A stretch of DNA of 42,597 nucleotides. Origin: an uncultured Atopobiaceae bacterium. Its GTDB lineage: Bacteria > Actinomycetota > Coriobacteriia > Coriobacteriales > Atopobiaceae. Made by a program: the position numbers and the translations under genes. The notes under the pieces were generated by a model. That model was not told the origin of the DNA and did not search any database. It saw only the letters and a list, made by a program, of their open reading frames with translations. Position 1 is the first letter of the stretch. Each line of letters opens with the position of its first letter. Positions 8,336-15,922 of the stretch are shown in pieces. Location of the stretch: NCBI GenBank assembly GCA_944320385.1, contig CALUHH010000017.1, positions 1-42,597 on the forward strand, read 5' to 3'.

Positions 8336-8923
8336 GTGGACGCCTACGACTTTGACGGGACCATCTACGACGGGGACTCCTCCGTCGACTTCACCCTCTT
8401 CTGCCTGCGCCGGCGGCCCGCCTGCCTGCTCAGCGTCCCGCGGATGGCGGCCTCGGCCGCGCTCTACGCCCTCGGGCGCGTCGACAAGACGCGCATGAAG
8501 GAGGGGCTGTTCTCCTACCTGCGCCGCGCCCGCGTGGACGATGCGCTTCTCGGGGAGTTCTGGGACGCACACCTGCGCAAGGTCAAGGCGTTCTACTTGG
8601 AGCGCCGCAGGGACGACGACCTCGTGATCTCCGCCTCGCCGGAGTTTCTGCTCGCGCCCGCGTGCGCGCGCCTGGGGGTCCGCCCGCCCATAGCGTCGCG
8701 CGTCGACCGCGCCACGGGCCGCTTCGACGGTCCCAACTGCCACGGCCCGGAGAAGGTCCGCCGGCTGCGCGAGGCGCTGCCCGGCGCCCGCGTGGGCGCG
8801 TTCTTCTCGGACAGCGCCTCCGACGCCCCCATGGCGCAGGTGGCCGAGCGCGCCTGGGCGGTCTCCGGGGACAGGGTCTTCCCGTGGCCGGAGTCGTGGT
8901 CGGCGGCTCCGCGGCGCTCCTGA
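8336..8923 (+). CDS. HAD-superfamily (class IB-like) phosphatase
   Basis: 195 residues with GTG start 3 nt after the prenyltransferase stop, so translation is coupled. HAD motifs are clear: DFDGTIYDGD (motif I, both aspartates near the N-terminus), ISASPEF (motif II), and FSDSASDAPM (motif IV). The helical insertion after motif I is typical of the SerB-like IB group. In other bacteria UbiA-type phosphoribosyltransferases pair with, or are fused to, such phosphatases. A role in dephosphorylating the decaprenyl-phosphoribose intermediate is the natural inference, not shown by the sequence. The IS110 element lies directly downstream; the C-terminal RAWAVSGDRVFPWP looks normal, so truncation by the insertion is not evident. 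Confidence 0.8.
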   Translation: MDAYDFDGTIYDGDSSVDFTLFCLRRRPACLLSVPRMAASAALYALGRVDKTRMKEGLFSYLRRARVDDALLGEFWDAHLRKVKAFYLERRRDDDLVISASPEFLLAPACARLGVRPPIASRVDRATGRFDGPNCHGPEKVRRLREALPGARVGAFFSDSASDAPMAQVAERAWAVSGDRVFPWPESWSAAPRRS

Positions 8924-9046
8924 CGGCGCCGCCCGCGGTTCCCGCGACCCCTCCCGCCCCGCTTAGGGCTATGTTTGTGTGACCGCCCGGCGTTGCCGAG
9001 CTGGTCGTTGCGAGCGTGGCTCAGGCTCAGTGATGGGAGGTCCCCC
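8924..9046 (+). ncRNA. IS110 left-end non-coding region, candidate bridge RNA
   Basis: 123 bp of non-coding sequence separate the phosphatase stop from the transposase start. IS110-group elements encode a structured bridge (guide) RNA in the left-end non-coding region before the transposase, so this is the expected place. It contains GC-rich self-complementary stretches. I cannot define the element's exact left end or the guide loops from sequence alone. Confidence 0.35.
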
Positions 9047-10249
9047 ATGATTTCCGTAGGAATCGACGTCGCCAAGGACAAGCACGACTGCTTCATCCTC
9101 AACTCCGACTACGAGGTGCTGGAGGACGTCTTCACGATACCCAACAGCCACGAGGGCTTTGCCCTGCTCACCGACAAGATCGCCGCGTGCGCGCAGCCCG
9201 GCGACGACGTGAGGGTGGGCCTGGAGGCGACCGGCCACTACAGCTACAACATCCTCGGGTTCCTGCTGGCAAACAAGCTGGACACCTACGTCCTCAACCC
9301 GCTCTCGGCCAACCTCTACCGCAAGAGCCTCACCCTGCGCAAGACCAAGACCGACCGCGTGGACGCGCGCAACATCGCCGCGATGCTCATCTCGGGCAAG
9401 GGGCTCCGGCCCTATCGCGGGGAGGAGCGCCGCAACGAGGAGCTCAAGTCGCTCACGCGCTACCGCTTTGACAAGGTGCGCGACCGCGCGAAGCTCAAGC
9501 AGTCCGTCTCGCGCCTGGTGTGCATCCTGTTCCCCGAGCTGGAGCGGATGGTGCCCACGCTGCACATGGCCTCGGTCCACGCGCTGCTCGAGCGCTACCC
9601 CGGCGCCCGGCAGGTGGCCGCCGCCGACGAGGGGGAGCTGCGCGAGCTTCTGGCCGTGAGCTCCCGCAACCACCTGCGCGACGAGCTGGCCTCCGAGCTC
9701 AGGGTCGCCGCGGCGAGCTCCATCGGCTCGGACATGCCGGCCAAGTCCATGGAGCTGCAGCACACCATCCGCCTGATCCGCGAGCTGGGGGCGGAGATCC
9801 GCGAGGTCGAGGCCTCCATCCGCGCCATCATGGACGAGCTGGGCTCTCCGCTCACCACCATCCCCGGCATCGGCCACAGCATGGCGGCCATGATCTTGGC
9901 GGAGGCGGGCGACCTCTCGCGCTTTGAGACGCCGGACAAGCTGCTAGCCTACGCGGGGATGTCCCCCTCCACCTACCAGTCCGGGCAGCTCAAGAACTGC
10001 TACCCCCACATGGAGAAGCGCGGGTCGCGCTACCTGCGCTACGCGCTCTACAACGCCACCAAGTACGTGTGCCGCTGGGACCCCACCTTTGCCGCGTATC
10101 TGCAGAAGAAGCGCTCCGAGGGCAAGCACTACAACGTGGCGCTCTCCCACGCCACCAAGAAGCTCGTGCGCTTGATCTTTGCGCTGGAGCGCTCGGGCGA
10201 GCCCTATCGGCCGGCGCATGCCGAGAAGGGCGGCGACGGCGCGGCGTAG
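9047..10249 (+). mobile_element. IS110-family transposase (DEDD recombinase)
   Basis: 400 residues, starting at the ATG preceded by GGGAGG; an upstream in-frame start would extend into the left end. The N-terminal RuvC-like domain has the DEDD residues D7 (GIDVAKDK), E60 (LEATGHY), D103 and D106 (KTDRVDARN). The C-terminal transposase_20 domain has IPGIGHSMAA, LLAYAGMSPSTYQSG (serines around 306-312, including the candidate nucleophile) and KRGSRYLRYALYNA. The gene is complete, so the element may be active. IS110 enzymes act with a bridge RNA and leave no terminal inverted repeats or target duplications, so element borders cannot be placed here. Confidence 0.93.
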
Positions 10250-10252
10250 GGC

Positions 10253-10322
10253 GTCAGCGGCGGTGCAGCAGGAAGTCGGCGGCGGAGAGGATCTTCTGGC
10301 GGATGATCGCGGCGGTCTCCAT
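10253..10322 (-). other. Micro-ORF of 22 codons, perhaps a truncated regulator N-terminus
   Basis: On the minus strand an ATG opens a short ORF encoding METAAIIRQKILSAADFL followed by LHRR and TGA. The composition, with an amphipathic IRQKILSAADFLL helix, resembles the beginning of a TetR-like regulator cut short at the IS110 right end. A nested hairpin (10320-10359) sits at its start codon. Gene remnant or chance; low confidence. Confidence 0.25.
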
Positions 10323-10359
10323 GTGAAAGATCTGCATCAGATGCAATTATTTTCACATG
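10320..10359. repeat. Nested perfect hairpin / operator-like palindrome
   Basis: Outer arms CATGTGAAA (10320-10328) and TTTCACATG (10351-10359) are perfectly complementary. They enclose a second perfect pair, TGCAT (10333-10337) and ATGCA (10341-10345). The site is AT-rich within GC-rich DNA, just downstream of the IS110 transposase. It could be an operator, a cruciform or part of the element's right end. Confidence 0.5.
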
Positions 10360-10530
10360 AAGGACGAGAGACGTGAGGGCGGGGCGCACCTGTGGCGGAG
10401 GGCGCGTGTAAAAATCCTGCCTCAGGCGAAAATCTTTCAGATTGCCGCGGCGGAGTGATAGCGCCCGCCCGATATAGTCGCGGTGCCGGCGCCTCAGTTT
10501 CGCGTGATCCTGCAGCAAATTCACTGTTTT

Positions 10531-10583
10531 AGACTGGCTGATTCTGCAGTTATAATCGTATCGGAGACTGGCTGATTCTGTAG
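10531..10583 (+). promoter_or_regulatory. Promoter flanked by two 19-bp direct repeats, candidate operator
   Basis: A perfect TATAAT (10551-10556) with a weak -35 (TTTAGA, 10528-10533, 17-bp spacer) lies between two copies of AGACTGGCTGATTCTGYAG (10531-10549 and 10565-10583). One repeat overlaps the -35 region and the other the start of transcription, so a repressor bound to both would shut the promoter. The downstream gene is a DUF4143 ATPase at 10596. Function inferred. Confidence 0.65.
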
Positions 10584-10595
10584 AGAGGTGCTGGT

Positions 10596-11966
10596 ATGTA
10601 TAGGAGGAAGTGCTATGACAAGTTGCTCGAGTGGAAGAGGGACTCGTGCGGCAGGAGCGCCCTCCTGATCGAGGGCGCGCGGCGCGTGGGAAAGACGACC
10701 CTCGTGCGGGAGTTCGCCCGGCGCGAGTACGCCGCGTCCATCTACATAGACTTCTCGGTTGCGGGAAGGGACACGCTGAACCTCTTCCGCGATGGGCGCG
10801 ACGACGTGGACACGTTCCTCAGGACGCTGCAGCTGCTCTACGGGACGAAGCTGCCCGAGCGAGATGGGCTTGTTATCTTCGATGAGGTCCAGAGGTTTCC
10901 CCTCGCGCGGGAGTACGTGAAGCACCTCGTGGCGGACGGGCGCTTTGACTACGTTGAGACGGGATCGCTCGTGTCGATACGGAAGAACGTCAGGGAGATA
11001 GTCATTCCCTCGGAGGAGGACCGTCTTGAGCTGAACCCCATGGACTTCGAGGAGTACCTCTGGGCGTGCGGGCATGACCTCTACGCTGAGGAGGTCCGCC
11101 GAGCTTGGGAGAGGCTCTCATCGCTGCCCGACGCCGTCCACGCGAAGCTCATGCGCCTGTTCAACGAATACATGGTCGTGGGTGGAATGCCCCAGTCCGT
11201 AGAGGCGTTCGTGGAGGAGCGGGACTTCGAGCCGTGTGAGCACGTGAAGAGGAGAACGCTGCGGCTGTACCTCGACGACATCGCCAAGTTCGGCGGAGTG
11301 GACTCCCGTCGGGCGCGCGCCATCTTCCAGGCGATCCCCGGCCAGCTCTCGGGGGCGTCCAAGAGGTTCAAGTTCTCCTCGCTCGGGGGCGGGGCGCGCT
11401 ACGACAGCTGCGAGACGGCGCTGGACTGGCTTGCGGACGCCCACCTCGCGAACCTATGCCGTCTCTGCACCGACCCCTCAGTCGGGCTCATGATGAGCGA
11501 GGCGGCGAGCTCGCTCAAGTGCTACATGGTGGATACGGGGCTTCTGGTCTCACACGCGTTCTCCGATGGGCCGGAGTCCATCCGCGTCCAGCGCGACCTG
11601 CAGCTCGGCAGAATCTCGACCAACCGCGGGATGCTCGTCGAGAACGTCGTGGCGCAGCAGCTCAGGGCCTCTGGTCACTCCCTGTTCTACCATGCGTGGG
11701 AGAAGCCTCCCGTGAGCGAGGGGGGTCGGCCGCGTCCCCGCGAGGTCGACTTTCTCCTGACGCGCGGCTTCGCGGACGCCGCCGGCAAGCCGCGCGTGTG
11801 CCCCGTGGAGGTGAAGTCCACGAAGAGCTACAGCACGGTCTCCCTCGACGACTTTGCCGATCGCTACGGCAGCCGGGTGGGCAATCAGGTGGTGCTCCAC
11901 CCAAAGCAGCTTCGCCGCGACGGCAACCGCTGGTACCTTCCGCTCTACATGGCCCACTGCCTGTGA
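10596..11966 (+). CDS. AAA-family ATPase with DUF4143 domain
   Basis: 456 residues, complete. Walker A GARRVGKT (residues 27-34), Walker B GLVIFDEV (91-98), sensor-like ETGSLVSI, then FEEYLWACG, the DUF4143 region (NEYMVVGGMPQSVEAF) and a C-terminal nuclease-like segment with EVDFLL and PVEVKSTKSY (acidic residue plus ExK as in PD-(D/E)XK folds). Start ATG follows GAGAGG. Biochemical role unknown. Codon use is less GC-biased than in neighbouring metabolic genes (gttatcttcgat-type codons), which suggests acquisition. The gene follows IS110 and precedes an AlbA_2 pseudogene, mirroring the DUF4143 plus AlbA_2 pairing at 1-4.4 kb. Confidence 0.85.
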   Translation: MYRRKCYDKLLEWKRDSCGRSALLIEGARRVGKTTLVREFARREYAASIYIDFSVAGRDTLNLFRDGRDDVDTFLRTLQLLYGTKLPERDGLVIFDEVQRFPLAREYVKHLVADGRFDYVETGSLVSIRKNVREIVIPSEEDRLELNPMDFEEYLWACGHDLYAEEVRRAWERLSSLPDAVHAKLMRLFNEYMVVGGMPQSVEAFVEERDFEPCEHVKRRTLRLYLDDIAKFGGVDSRRARAIFQAIPGQLSGASKRFKFSSLGGGARYDSCETALDWLADAHLANLCRLCTDPSVGLMMSEAASSLKCYMVDTGLLVSHAFSDGPESIRVQRDLQLGRISTNRGMLVENVVAQQLRASGHSLFYHAWEKPPVSEGGRPRPREVDFLLTRGFADAAGKPRVCPVEVKSTKSYSTVSLDDFADRYGSRVGNQVVLHPKQLRRDGNRWYLPLYMAHCL

Positions 11967-12094
11967 GGGCCTTTGCTCACGCCCCGCGTGGCGCCCCCGC
12001 GAGCCCCTTCGTTCCGGGTAGACGAGGGGGCACTCTGGCCGGACGTGGGATTGAGGGTGCCGCCCCCTTCGGAGCGAGACGCCTCCGTAAACCC

Positions 12095-12140
12095 CCTCCC
12101 ATTTCTTGGACTTCCATCTCCTTGCCCAAGAAATAGGAGG
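12095..12140. repeat. 15-bp inverted repeat abutting the AlbA_2 pseudogene
   Basis: Arms 12095-12109 and 12126-12140 match at 14 of 15 positions (core ATTTCTTGG / CCAAGAAAT) around a 16-nt loop. Homology to AlbA_2 genes stops within a few bases of the right arm. It may be the terminator of the DUF4143 gene or the end of a lost element; there is no clear T-run. Between 11967 and 12094 I see nothing identifiable. Confidence 0.45.
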
Positions 12141-12146
12141 CAGCTC

Positions 12147-12335
12147 AATGACGTCGTTCACCTGGCTCTCGATGCCGAGGCAACTCGCCACCGGGTCGGC
12201 GAGGCCCACGGCCCTGCCGTCATCCGCCACGCCAAACAGGATGGAGCTCCTGCCGTAGTTGGCGAACGTCGACACCATCCTGAGGAACGACGCGCTCACG
12301 TTCTCCTTGAACTAGAGTTGCCCGCCCCCTCGCAT
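12147..12335 (-). pseudogene. AlbA_2-domain gene fragment with nonsense mutation
   Basis: On the minus strand the sequence matches the start of the intact AlbA_2 gene at 3127. ATG (12333-12335) is followed by RGGGQL, then TAG (12312-12314) where the intact gene has a Glu codon in QLEFKED. After that come FKENVSASFLRMVSTFANYG and FGVADDGRAVGLADPVASCL. Similarity ends near codon 63 at the inverted repeat 12095-12140. The upstream region, including the TTGC-GC repeats of the operator, is also conserved to about 12401. So a whole promoter plus 5' end was duplicated, then truncated and stopped. Confidence 0.8.
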
Positions 12336-12435
12336 GGCCTCTCCGCCCAACGCGCTTGCCAACATTTTTTGCGTGCAAGACCGTGTGCAAGTCGGCGGGA
12401 GCTACGCGCTCGGACGGCCCCCGTCTCCCCCTTAA

Positions 12436-12551
12436 AAGGAGACAACACATGACAGCTTGCACCAACCATGGGGGGAAGGCCCGCCGCGTCGTCACCGCGG
12501 CGCTCGTGGGCGTCCTCTCCGTCGGCACCGTGCCGATGGTCGCGCTGGCGA
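12436..12551 (+). repeat. Inverted repeat A, left copy: 5' end of the convergent SLH gene
   Basis: About 115 bp covering the Shine-Dalgarno, start codon and signal-peptide coding region are repeated in opposite orientation at 18550-18664 with a single mismatch seen by eye. Homology breaks just upstream of AAAGGAGAC. This gives an inverted repeat enclosing both convergent SLH genes, able to support a 6.1-kb inversion by homologous recombination. Confidence 0.8.
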
Positions 12552-15223
12552 CGGAGGCCTCCGACGGCATCCAGACGCTGGCCGCCAACTGGTCGACCGA
12601 CGCCAAGGTGACCGCGGCAGAGGACGGCAAGGGCGCCTCCTACACCGGCGACCTCACCAAGCCCGTCAGCTTCGGCCTGGGCTCCGGCAAGTACCTCGTT
12701 CCGACCGAGGTCACCAACCAGGGCGGCGACGTCACCCCGGTCAACAACGACGACTACGACTTCACCTACACCGTCGTGAGCCCGACCTGGACCCCTGTCA
12801 ATGACGGCGGCGCCGTCGTGGGCTACAAGGGCCTCAAGTCCGGCCAGCAGTACTGGTACGTGGGCGCCGACGAGAAGCCCGTCTACGTCGACTTCGTCAA
12901 CACCCTCGACGAGGGCGCGGCCGCCGCGTACTTCTCCGGCTCCCTCTTCACCTCCGGCGCGAGAGGCACCCTCATGGCCAACAAGCCCGTCTCCGTCGCC
13001 GAGGGCGACTTCAGGGTGACCGTCACCGAGCACGGCGCCGCCGCCGGCACGACCGAGAAGGTCGAGATGGCCTTCTCCATCAAGGCGGACAACGAGTACG
13101 CCGGCGCGTACGCCTACGAGAACGGAGACCCTGAGGACAAGAGCCTCGTTTACGACGGCAAAAACAAGATCATCAGCATCGCAAAGGCTGATAAGACTCA
13201 GATTAAGTACGCGAGCGGTGCCGAGATTATCTACTACGAGTCCGATGGTACGGAGGCTCGGAGGGGTGACAACCTGACCGTTACTGGCACCGGAAGCTAC
13301 AGCGCTGTTGTCAAGGTGAACGGTGAGAACAAGGTTACCGTTAGCTTCACTGTCGAGAAGTTCGATGTCTCCAAGCATGGCAAGAGCGTCTCGGACACCA
13401 CGACCGCTCCGTCGGCCACCGATGTTGTCAAGGCGGTTGTCGGAACCGACCTTGCCGGCGCTTTTAAGGTCACCGACGTCACCGCCCCGTCCGGCGCCAA
13501 GACCTTCGACGGCAGCCACGGCGAGTACACCGTGACCGTTTCCGCCATTGCCGATGGACAGGCTGGTTACGACGCCAATGTCACCGGCGAGAAGACCGTC
13601 AAGTTCTCCTACCTGAACGACAGCGTCTTCACCAACGAGCACCTCACCAACCCCGCCGACCTCGTCCTGGGCCTGTACTACGGCTCCGAGACCCCCGGCA
13701 CCGTCAACGTCAACCTGACCGAGGGGGAGTCCTTCGACGCCTCCAAGATCTCCGTCCGCGACAAGGACGGCTCCCCGTCCTACTCCGGTGACGCGCTCGA
13801 GGTCAGCTACTACAACGACGACACCCACGAGGTCGTCGACGCCTCCGCGCTCGCCGAGGCCGGCGACTACACCGTCACCGTCCGCGTGAAGCCCTTCCAG
13901 GACTCCAACGGCCGCTGGGTCGGCGGCACCGACGACTTCAAGGTCAAGGTCTCCGGCGACGAGGCCTACGGCGACAACGTGTCCTTCTACCTCGACGGCG
14001 AGGTCGCCGGCGACTCCGAGCAGGCCGAGTACGACGGCACCGACCAGCTCGAGCGCGTGAGCGCCAAGGTCGTCAACCCCGCAGGCGGCCTGTTCGAGTA
14101 CGGTACCGACTTCGTGCTCGAGGCCAAGAACGCCAAGGGCGACGTCGTCGAGTCGGTCGTCGACGCCGGCGAGTACACCGTCACCATCAAGCCGCTGACC
14201 TTCACGCTCGACAAGACCGACGCCGACAACGGCGAGTACACCCTCACCCTCGAGGTGACCGCCCGCAAGCTCGACAACCTCAAGTCGTACGGCTACGACG
14301 GCGAGGGCAGGGAGAAGGCCGCTGACGGCACCACCCCGCTCTTCCCGACCAACAAGAACCAGCTCGGCGCCAACAGGAACTACCCCGCCGCCGACTACAC
14401 CAACGACGCCGTGGCCTGGACCGGCTCCGCGGTCGAGGTCCCGGGCGTCCAGTACTGGGACGCTGACGCCGAGGCCTGGGTCGAGCTCGACAAGAGCCTC
14501 TACAACGTCGTGACGATCAAGAAGGGCAAGAGCACTGTCAAGGAGGCCGTGGACCCCGGCACCTACACGGCGACGATCGCCCTCTCCGACGAGGCCGGCT
14601 CCAACTACGCCCTCAAGGCCCGCACCTTCGACTTCGAGGTCGTCAAGTACGCCCCGTTCGACGACGTCGAGTCCCCGGCCTGGTACGCCTCCGCCGTCGC
14701 CGACGCCAAGTTCACCAACATCGTCAACGGCATCTCCGGCACCAACATGTTCGCGCCGGGCGCCCAGATCACCCGCGCCGAGGCCGTCTGCATCATGTTC
14801 AACCTCGCCGGCGGCGACAGCGCCATGGGCGACTACGAGTACGACGAGCAGTCCGGCTGGGTCACCGGCTTCTCCGACGTCGACGGCCACGCCTACTACG
14901 CGCAGGCCCTCGCCTGGGCGCACAACGCCGGCGTCGTGAACGGCAACGGCGGCAAGTTCGACCCCGACGGCAAGCTCACCCGCGAGCAGCTCGCCGCGAT
15001 GCTGGCCAACTACGCCATCGCCACGGGCGACTACGAGGCCTCCGACGGCTCCGCGCTCGCCGCGCTGCCCGACGCCAACACCGTGTCCGACTGGGCGCAG
15101 GGCGCCGTGGCCTGGGCCGTGGACAAGGGCATCATGGGCAACGGCGGCTCCGTGATGGCCCAGAACACCATCACCCGCTCCGAGGTCGCGGCCATGGCCG
15201 TGAACTACGCCAAGACGTTCTAG
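12449..15223 (+). CDS. Large SLH-domain surface protein, S-layer-like (copy 1)
   Basis: 924 residues from an ATG with AAAGGAGAC upstream. Signal peptide 1-34 ends in VPMVALA. A long low-cysteine, Asp/Thr/Val/Tyr-rich region of repeated Ig-like beta segments (GEYTVTVSAIADG, GDYTVTVRVKP, GEYTVTIKPLT) leads to three C-terminal SLH repeats from about residue 730 (FDDVESPAWYASAVADAK, FSDVDGHAYYAQALAWA, VSDWAQGAVAWAVDKGIMG). The SLH repeats bind pyruvylated secondary cell-wall polymer and place the protein on the surface. It is convergent with a paralogue at 15923 whose signal-peptide DNA is nearly identical. No promoter is recognisable in front of this copy, only an AlbA_2 pseudogene, so it may be silent unless inverted. 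The stretch around 13130-13600 has distinctly less GC-biased codons. Confidence 0.88.
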   Translation: MTACTNHGGKARRVVTAALVGVLSVGTVPMVALATEASDGIQTLAANWSTDAKVTAAEDGKGASYTGDLTKPVSFGLGSGKYLVPTEVTNQGGDVTPVNNDDYDFTYTVVSPTWTPVNDGGAVVGYKGLKSGQQYWYVGADEKPVYVDFVNTLDEGAAAAYFSGSLFTSGARGTLMANKPVSVAEGDFRVTVTEHGAAAGTTEKVEMAFSIKADNEYAGAYAYENGDPEDKSLVYDGKNKIISIAKADKTQIKYASGAEIIYYESDGTEARRGDNLTVTGTGSYSAVVKVNGENKVTVSFTVEKFDVSKHGKSVSDTTTAPSATDVVKAVVGTDLAGAFKVTDVTAPSGAKTFDGSHGEYTVTVSAIADGQAGYDANVTGEKTVKFSYLNDSVFTNEHLTNPADLVLGLYYGSETPGTVNVNLTEGESFDASKISVRDKDGSPSYSGDALEVSYYNDDTHEVVDASALAEAGDYTVTVRVKPFQDSNGRWVGGTDDFKVKVSGDEAYGDNVSFYLDGEVAGDSEQAEYDGTDQLERVSAKVVNPAGGLFEYGTDFVLEAKNAKGDVVESVVDAGEYTVTIKPLTFTLDKTDADNGEYTLTLEVTARKLDNLKSYGYDGEGREKAADGTTPLFPTNKNQLGANRNYPAADYTNDAVAWTGSAVEVPGVQYWDADAEAWVELDKSLYNVVTIKKGKSTVKEAVDPGTYTATIALSDEAGSNYALKARTFDFEVVKYAPFDDVESPAWYASAVADAKFTNIVNGISGTNMFAPGAQITRAEAVCIMFNLAGGDSAMGDYEYDEQSGWVTGFSDVDGHAYYAQALAWAHNAGVVNGNGGKFDPDGKLTREQLAAMLANYAIATGDYEASDGSALAALPDANTVSDWAQGAVAWAVDKGIMGNGGSVMAQNTITRSEVAAMAVNYAKTF

Positions 15224-15234
15224 GCACCCCGAGA

Positions 15235-15395
15235 GTCCCTCCCCTCCGGGGGAGGGCTCCCCAGGGCGCTCATCTTATGCGGTGAGCGTCCCGGGGAGCC
15301 TGAAGGCTCACGCAAGCTGTCGCGTGAAGGGCTGTGCGGCGGGGCGCCCTCCCCCTCGACGTGCTCGCAGGTGCGAGGGGGAGAGGCGCGCTCGA
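15235..15395. repeat. Inverted repeat B, left arm (~160 bp)
   Basis: The sequence after the copy-1 SLH gene is repeated in inverse orientation at 15738-15901 with roughly 90% identity by eye. Differences cluster in the loop parts of its internal GC-rich hairpins. The first hairpin (CCCTCCCC-TCCG-GGGGAGGG) directly follows the stop codon and probably acts as terminator; another is CTCCCCCTCG paired with CGAGGGGGAG at 15349-15383. Confidence 0.8.
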
Positions 15396-15737
15396 TGCGT
15401 GCCGAGCCGGCAGTGTGGAACAGTCAATGAGAGCGCTAATCGACGAGGCCCCGCGGGGCCTCTTGTCGTATCACGATTGCTTTCGTGGGGAACGTCTCTC
15501 GGTCGCGGCGGGCCCATGGGGCCGCTAGGAGCCCCTCTTGAGGCCGCCCCTGGCGGGACGCCGGCCTCGCTCCGAGGGCTCCGGGTGCATGCACGCCTTC
15601 CGCGGGCCCCGCCTCGGCTTCCCGCCGCCTTCGCGGCGGTAATTGCCTTGAGGCCCGCGGCATGAGAAAGGGCCCTAGAGGGCCCTGATCAAAATAGCCA
15701 AGTTACTGTGGTCGCGCTGACTCGGTGGCTGGCTCAG
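15396..15737. other. 342-bp non-coding centre between the inverted repeats
   Basis: No credible gene. The segment holds several perfect palindromes, including GAGGCCCCGCGGGGCCTC at 15445-15462 and a double AGGGCCCT at 15669-15686, plus CCGCCG/CGGCGG near 15625. These look like terminators or structured RNA. Inversion between the flanking arms would flip this segment without touching coding sequence. Confidence 0.45.
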
Positions 15738-15901
15738 TCGAGCGCGCCGCTCCCCCTCGCACCTGCGAGCGAAACCGAGGGGGAGGGCGCCCCGCCGCAC
15801 AGCCCTTCACGCGACAGCTTGCGTGAGCCTTCAGGCTCCCCGGGACGCTCACCGCACGGGGGATGAGCGCCCTGGGGAGCCCTCCCCTTGCGGGGAGGGA
15901 C
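15738..15901. repeat. Inverted repeat B, right arm (~160 bp)
   Basis: Reverse-complement counterpart of 15235-15395, immediately downstream of the copy-2 SLH gene on the minus strand. Its CCCTCCCC-TTGC-GGGGAGGG hairpin (15881-15900) is the probable terminator of that gene. Confidence 0.8.
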
Positions 15902-15922
15902 CCGGGAAGTGCGGGGACGGCG

